Shown here piece after piece: positions 1-7,883 of a DNA stretch of 64,000 bases. The translations under genes were made by a program, and so were the position numbers. The stretch's first letter is position 1. Each line of letters begins with the position of its first letter. The stretch spans positions 248,001 through 312,000 of the forward strand of contig CAMFII010000001.1 of assembly GCA_945952585.1 (NCBI GenBank), read 5' to 3'. Origin of the DNA: an uncultured Rhodobacter sp. Its GTDB lineage: Bacteria > Pseudomonadota > Alphaproteobacteria > Rhodobacterales > Rhodobacteraceae. Below the pieces are notes generated by a model that had not been told where the DNA came from, did not search any database, and was given only the letters and a program-made list of their open reading frames with translations.

Positions 1-24
1 CTTGTCGGGGGAATTGGCAGTCAT
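1..24 (-). CDS. RND efflux permease, N-terminal fragment (cut by window edge)
   Basis: Only the first eight codons (MTANSPDK) are inside the window. The ATG at 24-22 overlaps the TGA of the upstream periplasmic adaptor gene as ATGA, the usual coupling between an RND adaptor gene and its inner-membrane pump gene. The identity as the RND permease is inferred from that position alone. The gene continues beyond base 1. Confidence 0.5.
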
Positions 25-1001
25 GGCACGATGACCGTGTCACCGGCCCGCAGACCGGAAAGGATCTCGCGCATCTGCCCCTCGGGCGTATCGACCATCG
101 GGCCCGGAACCACGGTGACCGAGCGATCCCCTTCCGGAACCTTGATCGAGACCATATCGAGACCGGCGCTGCGATGGATCGCCTCTTGAGGAACAACAAG
201 AGCGGGGCGGGTACCGACAGGAATGCTGACCAGGACGCGCTTTCCGATGAACGTGTCTGAAAGTCCATCCACGGCCACGTCGACGGTCACCCGACCGTTC
301 TCGATCAGGGGATAGATCTTCTCGATCTTGCCCTGTCGGGCGCCTTCGCCCTCGGCAATGGTCACGCTTGCCCCCTCGACCAGTCCAAGCGCATGGCGTT
401 CGGGCACGTCGAGCCGCAAGAAGACGCTGCCGCCCGCAATCGTCGCGACAGGCTCGCCCGGCATAACCACCTCGCCCAGACGGATCGGCACTGAAAGGAC
501 GCGCCCGGTCGTCGGCGCGATCAGCGCCCCTTCGTCCATCTGCTGCTGGATGACCTGCTGCGCCGATTGCAGTTCGCTTACCGCATTCTGCGCCACGTCG
601 ACGGCGGTACGGGCCTGATCCACGCGCTGCGTGGTCGTGGCCCCGCGCGCCAAGAGTTCCTCGTTGCGCGTCAGTTCAGTCTGGGCGTTGTTGAGCTGAG
701 ACTGGGCGGCGCGGATACGGGCATCGGCCGCCGCGAGTTGCAGTTCCAGCTTCTGGTCAGTGATCTTGCCGATCACCTGGCCCTCGGTCACCTTGCTGCC
801 CTCGCTCACGTCAAGCTGCACCAGAGTACCGCCGATGCGCGAGCGCGACGGCACCACGAAGCGGCTTTCGATCTTTCCGAACAGCGCCTTTGTCTCGACG
901 ACATCGACGGGCTTCAGCAACTGCTCGCCGGCGATCGAAGCCAGAGGGGTGATCGTGATGGCCGCAAGCGCGAGGGCTGCGGCGCAAAGGCGGATCGGCA
1001 T
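21..1001 (-). CDS. RND efflux periplasmic adaptor (HlyD/membrane fusion family)
   Basis: About 326 residues. An N-terminal signal peptide (MPIRLCAAALALAAITITPL then ASIAG) is followed by a lipoyl-like half (residues ~40-75), an alpha-helical hairpin rich in Gln/Ala (~75-150), the second lipoyl half with GALIAPTTGRV, and beta-barrel and membrane-proximal domains. This is the standard layout of AcrA/MexA-type adaptors that bridge an inner-membrane RND pump and an outer-membrane channel. I start it at 1001 because the ORF extension upstream (to 1202) reads into the 3' part of the preceding gene's antisense and has no signal-like sequence. It lies third in the sqr operon, 65 nt after the DUF2892 gene, and overlaps the next gene by ATGA. 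Substrate unknown; context suggests induction with sulfide metabolism. Confidence 0.88.
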   Translation of the reverse strand: MPIRLCAAALALAAITITPLASIAGEQLLKPVDVVETKALFGKIESRFVVPSRSRIGGTLVQLDVSEGSKVTEGQVIGKITDQKLELQLAAADARIRAAQSQLNNAQTELTRNEELLARGATTTQRVDQARTAVDVAQNAVSELQSAQQVIQQQMDEGALIAPTTGRVLSVPIRLGEVVMPGEPVATIAGGSVFLRLDVPERHALGLVEGASVTIAEGEGARQGKIEKIYPLIENGRVTVDVAVDGLSDTFIGKRVLVSIPVGTRPALVVPQEAIHRSAGLDMVSIKVPEGDRSVTVVPGPMVDTPEGQMREILSGLRAGDTVIVP

Positions 1002-1066
1002 GGTGACGTATTCCTTGCTGGCCAACCCGCCAACGGATCGGCGGGTCGGATTGTCATATCCGGATA

Positions 1067-1267
1067 TCAGAAGGTCGAACCGCTCGGCAGACCCATGCGA
1101 CGAAACACCATTGCCGCCGGGCAGAAGCCGGTGAAGGCGGACTGCAGAAGGTTCAGCCCGACAAAGGCCGTCAGCGCCAGGAACCAGGGTGACACGGCCC
1201 AAGCCAGAAACAGCGACAGAAGCACCATGATTCCGGCAAAGGCCTGGACTGCTTGCGAGACGTTCAT
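1067..1267 (-). CDS. DUF2892 (YgaP-type) small membrane protein
   Basis: 66 residues with two hydrophobic segments separated by a short turn (FAGIMVLLSLFLAWAVSPWF and LALTAFVGLNLLQSAFTGFC), ending with the FCPAAMVFRRMGL tail typical of the DUF2892 family, also found fused to rhodanese domains in YgaP. Start chosen at 1267 because an AGGAAAG ribosome-binding site lies just upstream; a longer start at 1294 would overlap sqr. In other bacteria such proteins sit in BigR/SqrR-controlled hydrogen-sulfide detoxification operons, which agrees with its place 16 nt behind sqr. The biochemical role is not established; handling of sulfane sulfur at the membrane is an inference. Confidence 0.85.
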   Translation of the reverse strand: MNVSQAVQAFAGIMVLLSLFLAWAVSPWFLALTAFVGLNLLQSAFTGFCPAAMVFRRMGLPSGSTF

Positions 1268-1283
1268 TCTTCTTTCCTTTCGA

Positions 1284-2567
1284 TCATTCGACATAGGTTT
1301 GTTTCAGTTTGTCGATGCCAAGCGCCTGGAGCGCAAGGCGTTCGTAGAAGGGTTCGGACTTGCCGATGCGGATCTTGCGCAGGAAGTACTTTTCGAAACC
1401 GATCTTGGCGTAGTGGACCCACTTTCCCTCGGCCGACCAGTTGACGTTGCGCGGCGGAATCTGCGGCTGGGCCACGAAGGCCACGCCCGAGTCGCCGAAA
1501 TCGGCAAGGCAGACCGCGTTCCAGCTGCCGACCTCGTTCGGCTCCTGCCCCTTCAGCAGCGAGGCGATGTTGTGGGCCGTGGCCGTCACCATGCTTTCGA
1601 TCATGAAACCGGTCTTGGGCACGCCCACCGGAACCGGGGTCGGCCCCATCGGCGGGATGGCGACGCCTACGCCGACCGCGAACACATTCCTGAACGTCGG
1701 GTTGCGCTGGTACTTGTCCACCAGGATGAAGCCGCGCGGGTTGGTCAGTCCCTCGATCCCGCGGACAGCGGAAACGCCGCGGAAGGCGGGCAGCATCATC
1801 GAGAAGGCAAAGGGCAGGTCGTGCAGCTTCTTGGTGCTGCCGTCGTCATTCACCTCTTCGACATGCATCGTGCCGGGCTCGACCGACTTAACCTTGGCAT
1901 TGGTGATCCACTTGATGTGATGGGCGCGCATCTGGCTTTCGAGCAGACCCTTGGTGTCACCCACGCCATCCAGTCCGAGATGGCCGATATAGGGTTCCGA
2001 AGTCACGAAAGTCATCGGCACCTGGTCACGGATCTTCGCGCGGCGCAGGGCAGTTTCGAGGATGAACAGGAACTCGTAGGCGGGGCCGAAGCAGCTGGCC
2101 CCCTGCACGGCGCCGATGATGACCGGACCGGGCTTCTTCACCAAAGCCTTGAACGCCTGTTCGGCCTGCAGCGCATGGTCGATATGGCACACCGACTGGG
2201 TGTTGGCTTCGGGGCCGAACCCTTCGATTTCGTCGAAGGCAAGATCGGGGCCGGTGGCGATGATGAGGTAATCGTAGGTTACCGACTGGCCATCCGTCAG
2301 TTCCACGCGGTTCTCGGCGGGGTGAACCCGGGCTGCGCCTTGTGGCATCAGCGTGATGTCGCGGCGGGCCATGACGTCGGTCAGGTTGACCTCGATCTCG
2401 TCCTTCTTGCGCCAACCAACGGCGACCCAGGGGTTGGACGGTACGAAGCTGTAGGTCGACCCCTTGCTGATTACCGTAAGCTTGTCGTCGCGGCCGAGCT
2501 GATCCTTCATCTCGTAGGCCATGATGACCCCGCCCAGTCCCGCGCCCAGAACCACTACATGCGCCAT
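1284..2567 (-). CDS. sqr: Sulfide:quinone oxidoreductase
   Basis: 427 residues. FAD enzyme that oxidises sulfide and passes electrons to membrane quinone, giving polysulfide or persulfide. The N-terminal Rossmann motif is VVVLGAGLGG (residues 4-13), and IIATGPDLAFDEIEG is near 102-116. Three cysteines, C127, C159 (in QGASCFGPAYE) and C353 (in NAVCLADFGDSG), fall at nearly the same positions as the catalytic Cys128, Cys160 and Cys356 of the Acidithiobacillus enzyme. The FAD/quinone-region motif GPTPVPVGVPKTG is at 308-320. ATG at 2567 is preceded by a strong GGAGG site. First gene of an operon with the DUF2892 protein and an RND pump; its promoter carries two SqrR-like operators. Confidence 0.93.
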   Translation of the reverse strand: MAHVVVLGAGLGGVIMAYEMKDQLGRDDKLTVISKGSTYSFVPSNPWVAVGWRKKDEIEVNLTDVMARRDITLMPQGAARVHPAENRVELTDGQSVTYDYLIIATGPDLAFDEIEGFGPEANTQSVCHIDHALQAEQAFKALVKKPGPVIIGAVQGASCFGPAYEFLFILETALRRAKIRDQVPMTFVTSEPYIGHLGLDGVGDTKGLLESQMRAHHIKWITNAKVKSVEPGTMHVEEVNDDGSTKKLHDLPFAFSMMLPAFRGVSAVRGIEGLTNPRGFILVDKYQRNPTFRNVFAVGVGVAIPPMGPTPVPVGVPKTGFMIESMVTATAHNIASLLKGQEPNEVGSWNAVCLADFGDSGVAFVAQPQIPPRNVNWSAEGKWVHYAKIGFEKYFLRKIRIGKSEPFYERLALQALGIDKLKQTYVE

Positions 2568-2623
2568 GTCCGTCTCCTCCCTCCAGAAGCCCTCAGATAC
2601 CGCAGTCCCGCTGCGCCTGAATC

Positions 2624-2680
2624 ATTCAATTGATAGAATGTATAATACATTCCAAAACTACAATATGCAATTAGTAGAAT
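2624..2680 (-). promoter_or_regulatory. sqr promoter with two SqrR/BigR-type operators
   Basis: On the minus strand TTGCAT (2670-2665) and TATTAT (2647-2642) are separated by exactly 17 nt, a good sigma-70 promoter. One ATTC-N8-GAAT site lies at 2624-2639, over the expected start of transcription, and a second copy with one change (ATGC-N8-GAAT) at 2665-2680 overlaps the -35 box. The two spacers are nearly the same (AATTGATA and AATTAGTA). ATTC-N8-GAAT is the motif I know for the sulfide-responsive repressor SqrR of Rhodobacter capsulatus. A further palindrome GAATGTATAATACATTC spans 2636-2652. The 298-nt gap to the divergent HlyD gene holds nothing else I recognise. Confidence 0.75.
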
Positions 2681-2865
2681 GTTTAGATCTTTTGCTTGAT
2701 CTGCGCTGGCCGGGATTTTCCTGAACACCGGGTCGCCGCGACCGCTTACGTCGCGACATCCTGCGACGAACGGCTTGCAGGCTCCGCGCAAATGGCGCTT
2801 TCTCCGGTCACGATACGATCCGATTGCGGCAGGGCCTGCAGCGAACGGATGCAAGGATCAGAGGC

Positions 2866-3921
2866 ATGACCCATTCCCGAATTGCTCAACTTGTCCGAAC
2901 GGTCAGAGACCTTCGCCTGAATGTCGTCACCCTGTCATTGGCCATCGCGGCGGCAGTTGCCACCCTGCCCACCGGCGCCCCAGCCGAAACGAGCCTGGGG
3001 GCGCTGCTTCAGTCCCTGGGCGGCAAGAGCGACCCAAAAGGCATTGCCAGTTCGAACGGGCGGATCGAGGCGCAGACAATCGATGTCGCAGCAAAATACG
3101 CCGGCCGACTGGACGAGGTACTGCCGAAGGAAGGCGAGGTGGTCGAGGCCGGCGCGGTTCTCGCTCGGCTTGACGACCGAGATATGCAGGCGCAGATCCT
3201 CGGCGCAAAGGCAGCCGTGCTGCGCGCCAAGGCGTCCAAGCAGATCGCGGAAGCAAGCGTCATGCAGGCGCAAAGCGCGCTGGAGGTGGCCCGCACCACG
3301 CACGACCGGGTGGTCAAGCTGAACGCAGATGGCCACGCAGCCCAAAGCGTACTCGACGATGCGACCAACAGTCTTCACAGCGCCGAGGCGGCGGTTGCGA
3401 TGGCGGAAGCCCAGGTCAGCGACAGCGACGCGCTGATCTCCCAGAGCGAGGCCGAGCTTGATCGCCTCAACGTCGCGCTCGACGATCTGGTGGTACGGGC
3501 GCCGCTTCGGGCACGCGTGCTTTACCGCCTTCACGAACCCGGCGAGGTCGTGGCAGCGGGGACGCCCATCCTGACCCTGCTCGACCTGACCGATGTCTAC
3601 ATGAACCTTTATCTGTCCGCGCCGGTGGTGGGGGCGCTTGCGCTGAACGACGAGTCGCGCATCATCCTGGACCCGATCCCGGACTATGTGATCCCGGCGC
3701 GCATCACCTTCATCTCGCCGGAATCGCAGTTCACCCCAAAGACGGTCGAGACGCAGGAAGAGCGGGAACAACTCGTCTTCCGGGTCAAGCTGTCGATCCC
3801 ACGCGACCTGCTGGAAAAGTTCGAATCCTACGTCAAGGTCGGCATCCGCGGGGTGGGCTATGTGCGGACAGAACCGGGGATGGACTGGCCGCAGGACCTG
3901 CAGGTCAAGCTGCCACAATAG
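2866..3921 (+). CDS. HlyD-family secretion/adaptor protein (YhiI-like)
   Basis: About 351 residues. A signal-anchor segment at residues ~20-40 (hydrophobic, ending PTGAPA) is followed by a biotinyl-lipoyl half (IEAQTIDVAAKYAGRLDEVL, then KEGEVVEAGAVLARLDDRD), a long Ala/Gln/Glu-rich coiled-coil hairpin, the second lipoyl half (LDDLVVRAPLRARVLYRLHE, then PGEVV) and a beta-barrel region. Start at 2866 follows a GAGG site; the ORF extension to 2824 lacks signal-like sequence. It stands 9 nt before rbbA and forms, with the next two genes, the YhiI-RbbA-YhhJ type exporter set known in enterobacteria. The cargo of this ABC-type exporter is not known. Confidence 0.85.
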   Translation: MTHSRIAQLVRTVRDLRLNVVTLSLAIAAAVATLPTGAPAETSLGALLQSLGGKSDPKGIASSNGRIEAQTIDVAAKYAGRLDEVLPKEGEVVEAGAVLARLDDRDMQAQILGAKAAVLRAKASKQIAEASVMQAQSALEVARTTHDRVVKLNADGHAAQSVLDDATNSLHSAEAAVAMAEAQVSDSDALISQSEAELDRLNVALDDLVVRAPLRARVLYRLHEPGEVVAAGTPILTLLDLTDVYMNLYLSAPVVGALALNDESRIILDPIPDYVIPARITFISPESQFTPKTVETQEEREQLVFRVKLSIPRDLLEKFESYVKVGIRGVGYVRTEPGMDWPQDLQVKLPQ

Positions 3922-3930
3922 GGCGGGTGA

Positions 3931-6645
3931 ATGGCACTGGTCGCGCAACTTGACGGGGTCAGCCATCGCTACGGCGCGGTGACGGCACTGGATGGCGTGT
4001 CGGTGGGAATCCCCGCCGGATGCATGGCCGGACTGATCGGCCCCGACGGTGTGGGAAAATCGACGCTTCTCGCCCTCGTCTCGGGTGTGAGAAAGCTGCA
4101 GGCCGGGCGCATCACGGTTCTGGATCAGGACATTTCGACCGCCGCCGCGCGCCGGATCAACGCGCCGCGCGTGGCCTACATGCCGCAGGGTCTGGGGCGA
4201 AACCTCTACCCCACCCTGTCGGTGCGGGAGAATCTCGAATTCTTCGGCCGGCTTTTCGGCCAGCCCGCCGAAGAGCGTGCGGCACGGATCGAGATGCTTC
4301 TGGCCGCAACCGGCCTGTCGCCCTTCCCCGACCGGCCGGCGGGCAAGCTGTCGGGCGGGATGAAGCAGAAACTCAGCCTGTGCTCGGCGCTGATCCATGA
4401 CCCCGACCTCCTGATCCTCGACGAGCCAACGACGGGGGTGGACCCTCTGTCGCGCCGCCAGTTCTGGGAACTGATCGCAAGCATCCGCCAGCGGATGACC
4501 GGCATGAGTGTTCTCGTCGCCACCGCCTACATGGAAGAGGCGGAAGGCTTTGACTGGCTGGCGGCCATGGATGGCGGGCGCGTCCTGGCCCAGGGCAGCC
4601 CGGCCGATCTGCGCAGGCAGGCGGGTGCGGACACGCTGGAAGACGCCTTCATCCGCCTCTTGCCGGAAGAGGTCCGGGCCGGGCATCAGCCCGTGGTGAT
4701 GCGCCCGCGCCAAAGCGTCGACGGGGCGGCCCCGGCGATCGAGGCGCGCAACCTGACCATGCGCTTCGACGACTTCACCGCTGTCGACAATGTCAGCTTC
4801 GAGATCCCGGAAGGCGAGATCTTCGGTTTCCTCGGCTCGAATGGCTGCGGCAAGACCACGACGATGAAGATGCTGACCGGCCTTCTGGTGCCCACCGAAG
4901 GCGAGACGCGGCTGTTCGGCGAACCGCTACTGAACAGCGACATGCAAAGCCGGATGCGCATCGGCTACATGTCGCAGGCCTTCTCGCTCTATTCCGAACT
5001 GACCGTGCGGCAGAACCTGCTGCTGCACGCCCAGCTTTACGCCGTACCGACCGAAAGACGGGCCGCGCGCGTCCAGGCGATGCTGGACGATTTCGAGCTT
5101 GGTCCTGTGGCAGACGCCATGCCCGAAAGCCTGCCACTTGGCATCCGGCAGCGGCTGCAACTGGCAGCGGCGACGATCCACGAACCGCGGATCCTTATCC
5201 TGGACGAGCCGACCTCGGGCGTGGATCCGGTCGCGCGGGATGCCTTCTGGCGCAAGCTCGTCTCGCTGTCGCGCGATCAGGGCGTGACGATCTTCATCTC
5301 GACCCATTTCATGAACGAAGCCGCGCGCTGCGATCGCATCTCGCTGATGCATGCGGGCCGGGTGCTGGCGGTGGGAACACCGGAGGAACTGGCCGCCGCA
5401 CGCGGAAACGGCAATCTGGAGCAGGCCTTTGTGGCCTATCTCGAGGACGTCGAGAAACCGCAGGAAGCGACGGAAACGGCGGCAACCAGCTTCGAAGCCG
5501 CTGGCAGAAGCCCCTCTCGCCTGAGTGGGACCCTGTCGCGGCTCTGGGCCTATTCCTGGCGGGAGTCGCTGGAACTGGTTCGCGATCCGATCCGGCTGTT
5601 CTTCGCCTTTCTCGGGCCGGTCATCCTGCTCATCACCATCGGCTTTGGCATCTCTTTCGACGTCGACAAGCTGACATTCGCGGTCCTCGATCAGGATCAG
5701 TCACCGGAAAGCCGCCGCCTGGTCGAGCAATTCTCATCGATCCGGCAGTTCGAAACCGGCCCGGATCTGGCCGATATGGCGGATATGTCCAGACGCATGG
5801 GCCAGGGCAGCCTGACCCTCGCGATGGAAATTCCCGACGGGTTCGGCCGCAAGCTGCGCCAGGGCGACCAGCCTGAGGTTGGCCTGTGGATCGACGGCGC
5901 CATGCCGTTCCGCGCCGACACGGCGCGGGGGTATGCTCTGGGGCTTTTGCAGAACTTTTCCACGACCTTCGCGGAAGAAGAGGGGCAAACCGTCCCATCG
6001 GGCGTGGCGATCGAGACGCGCTTTCAGTTCAACCAGGCCTTCAAGAGCGCGAATGCGATGGTCCCCTCCGTCATCATGCTGATCCTCGCCCTCATTCCCG
6101 GCGTCATGTCGGCGGTGGGCGTCGTGCGCGAGAAGGAAACCGGGACCATCGCGAATTTCCGCTCGACCCCGGTCGGGCGGACCGAGTTCCTGCTGGGCAA
6201 GCAGCTTCCCTATATCGCGCTGGCAACGATCAACTTCTGGATGCTCTTCTTCATGGGCATTGGCCTGTTCGGCGTTCCCTTCACCGGCAGCCTTGCCACC
6301 CTTGCGGCGATTTCGGTCCTCTACGTTACCGCGACGACAGGTTTCGGTCAGTTCATCTCAAGCTTTACCCGCACCCAGGTCGCCGCGGTGTTCAGTGTCG
6401 CGGTCATCACCATCATTCCGACGGTCAACTTCTCCGGCCTGATCGTGCCGGTCTCGTCGATGGGCAAGGGCGCCCAGATCGTCGGGCTGGCCTTCCCGGG
6501 CGCTTGGTATCAGCCCGTTTCCGTGGGGACTTTCGCCAAGGGGCTTGGATGGCCTGACCTGCGCCTGAATGCGGTCGTCCTTGCCATCTTCGGGCTGGTC
6601 TATCTTGTCGCCTCGGTCGCGGCCTTGCGAAAGCAGGAGGCCTGA
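3931..6645 (+). CDS. rbbA: RbbA: double ABC ATPase fused to ABC-2 permease
   Basis: 904 residues, close to Escherichia coli RbbA/YhiH (about 911). Two ATPase domains in tandem: the first has Walker A GPDGVGKST (37-45), signature LSGGMKQ (140-146) and Walker B LLILDEP (160-166). The second has Walker A GSNGCGKTT (302-310), a degenerate signature LPLGIRQ (401-407) and ILILDEPTSG (421-430). The degenerate second signature is also present in E. coli RbbA, so it is a family trait. From ~residue 535 there is an ABC-2 permease domain with several membrane segments and the motif VVREKETGTIANFRSTPV. RbbA was named for ribosome-associated ATPase activity, but the permease and neighbours point to export. 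Confidence 0.9.
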   Translation: MALVAQLDGVSHRYGAVTALDGVSVGIPAGCMAGLIGPDGVGKSTLLALVSGVRKLQAGRITVLDQDISTAAARRINAPRVAYMPQGLGRNLYPTLSVRENLEFFGRLFGQPAEERAARIEMLLAATGLSPFPDRPAGKLSGGMKQKLSLCSALIHDPDLLILDEPTTGVDPLSRRQFWELIASIRQRMTGMSVLVATAYMEEAEGFDWLAAMDGGRVLAQGSPADLRRQAGADTLEDAFIRLLPEEVRAGHQPVVMRPRQSVDGAAPAIEARNLTMRFDDFTAVDNVSFEIPEGEIFGFLGSNGCGKTTTMKMLTGLLVPTEGETRLFGEPLLNSDMQSRMRIGYMSQAFSLYSELTVRQNLLLHAQLYAVPTERRAARVQAMLDDFELGPVADAMPESLPLGIRQRLQLAAATIHEPRILILDEPTSGVDPVARDAFWRKLVSLSRDQGVTIFISTHFMNEAARCDRISLMHAGRVLAVGTPEELAAARGNGNLEQAFVAYLEDVEKPQEATETAATSFEAAGRSPSRLSGTLSRLWAYSWRESLELVRDPIRLFFAFLGPVILLITIGFGISFDVDKLTFAVLDQDQSPESRRLVEQFSSIRQFETGPDLADMADMSRRMGQGSLTLAMEIPDGFGRKLRQGDQPEVGLWIDGAMPFRADTARGYALGLLQNFSTTFAEEEGQTVPSGVAIETRFQFNQAFKSANAMVPSVIMLILALIPGVMSAVGVVREKETGTIANFRSTPVGRTEFLLGKQLPYIALATINFWMLFFMGIGLFGVPFTGSLATLAAISVLYVTATTGFGQFISSFTRTQVAAVFSVAVITIIPTVNFSGLIVPVSSMGKGAQIVGLAFPGAWYQPVSVGTFAKGLGWPDLRLNAVVLAIFGLVYLVASVAALRKQEA

Positions 6646-7764
6646 TTGCGCAGTCTGGCCAACACGCTTCGGCTGACCGGGAAAGAGCTTCGGGCGATCC
6701 GGGGTGATTTCGTGATGGTCGCCCTGATCATCTACGTCTTCACCGTCGCCACCTATATTGTCGCGGACGCGGTGAGCACCGAAATCCGGAACCTTGCGGT
6801 CGCGGTGATCGACGAAGACCAGAGCATCCTGTCGCACCGCCTGACCGATGCGATCCAGCCGCCCCTCTTCAATCCGCCGGTTCTCCTGAGCCCTGCCGAA
6901 GCGGAAAAGGCACTGATCAAGGGGAAATACGTCCTTGTCGTCGCCTTGCCGCCGAACCTTGAGCATGACCTGCGCGAGAACAAATCGCCGACGATCTCGA
7001 TCCTCGCCGATGCGACGGCGGTCGCTCATGCCGGCAACGGCGCGACCTACATGCAGCAACTGATCACCACCGAAATCTCGCGTTTTGTCTCGCCCGAAGG
7101 GACGAGGTCGGCATTGGTGAATGTCGTCTTCCGCAACCTGTTCAATCCGAACCTGACCTCGAAATGGTTCAGCGCGGTGATGCAGCTGATGAATTCGATC
7201 ACCATCATCACCCTGATCCTGTCAGGTGCCTCGCTCATCCGGGAAAGGGAACATGGCACGATCGAGCATGTGCTGGTGATGCCTGTCAGGCCGCACGAGA
7301 TCGTGCTGTCCAAGATCCTGGCCAATGGCATCGTCATCCTGATCGCGGCGACAATCAGCCTCGAACTGGTGGTCCGCTGGCTCCTTGGGGTGCCGGTTGC
7401 AGGTTCAACCCTGCTCTTCGTGGCGGGGACGGCGATCTACATCGTGGCGGTGGCCAGCATGGGCCTGCTCCTGTCGACCTTCACCCACAACATGGGCCAG
7501 TTCGGCCTGCTCATCATCCCGGTGATGATCGTGATGATCCTGCTGTCCGGCGGGATGACCCCCCTTGAATCCATGCCGATGTGGTTGCAGGTGCTGATGA
7601 AGACCGTCAGCCCCTCTCCGCATTTCGTCAGCTTTGCCCAGTCGGTCCTGTATCGCGGCTGCGGCCTGCCGCTCGTGGCCGGGCAATTGGTCGCGATGGC
7701 GGGCATGTCGGCCGTGGCGCTTGCAATCGCGCTCGGCCGATTCCGCAAGGTGCTCTCCGCCTGA
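6646..7764 (+). CDS. ABC-2 type permease (YhhJ-like)
   Basis: 372 residues. Typical ABC-2 permease: one membrane segment near the N terminus (VMVALIIYVFTVATYIV), a large periplasmic domain (~residues 45-175) and five or so membrane segments in the C-terminal half with the cytoplasmic loop LIREREHGTIEHVLVMPV. The start is a TTG at 6646 directly after the rbbA stop, with AGGAGG in the end of rbbA at the right distance, so translation is coupled. It would pair with the permease half of RbbA and the upstream HlyD protein. Substrate unknown. Confidence 0.87.
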   Translation: MRSLANTLRLTGKELRAIRGDFVMVALIIYVFTVATYIVADAVSTEIRNLAVAVIDEDQSILSHRLTDAIQPPLFNPPVLLSPAEAEKALIKGKYVLVVALPPNLEHDLRENKSPTISILADATAVAHAGNGATYMQQLITTEISRFVSPEGTRSALVNVVFRNLFNPNLTSKWFSAVMQLMNSITIITLILSGASLIREREHGTIEHVLVMPVRPHEIVLSKILANGIVILIAATISLELVVRWLLGVPVAGSTLLFVAGTAIYIVAVASMGLLLSTFTHNMGQFGLLIIPVMIVMILLSGGMTPLESMPMWLQVLMKTVSPSPHFVSFAQSVLYRGCGLPLVAGQLVAMAGMSAVALAIALGRFRKVLSA

Positions 7765-7831
7765 TCTTCTGGGCCTTGGCCATGATGGCAGCTGAGCCGG
7801 GCGATCCATGCCAATGAAAACCGGCGACACC

Positions 7832-7868
7832 CAAGCAAGTTGCTTGCCCCGCCCTGTCGGCACGGGGC
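7832..7868. terminator. Possible bidirectional hairpin between convergent genes
   Basis: The 119-nt gap between the convergent yhhJ-like and glycerate kinase genes holds a perfect 15-nt palindrome (CAAGCAA-G-TTGCTTG, 7832-7846) followed by a GCCCCG/CGGGGC stem (7846-7851 with 7863-7868). There is no T run on either strand, so intrinsic termination is only a guess from position. Confidence 0.35.
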
Positions 7869-7883
7869 AACACGCGTCTTGCC

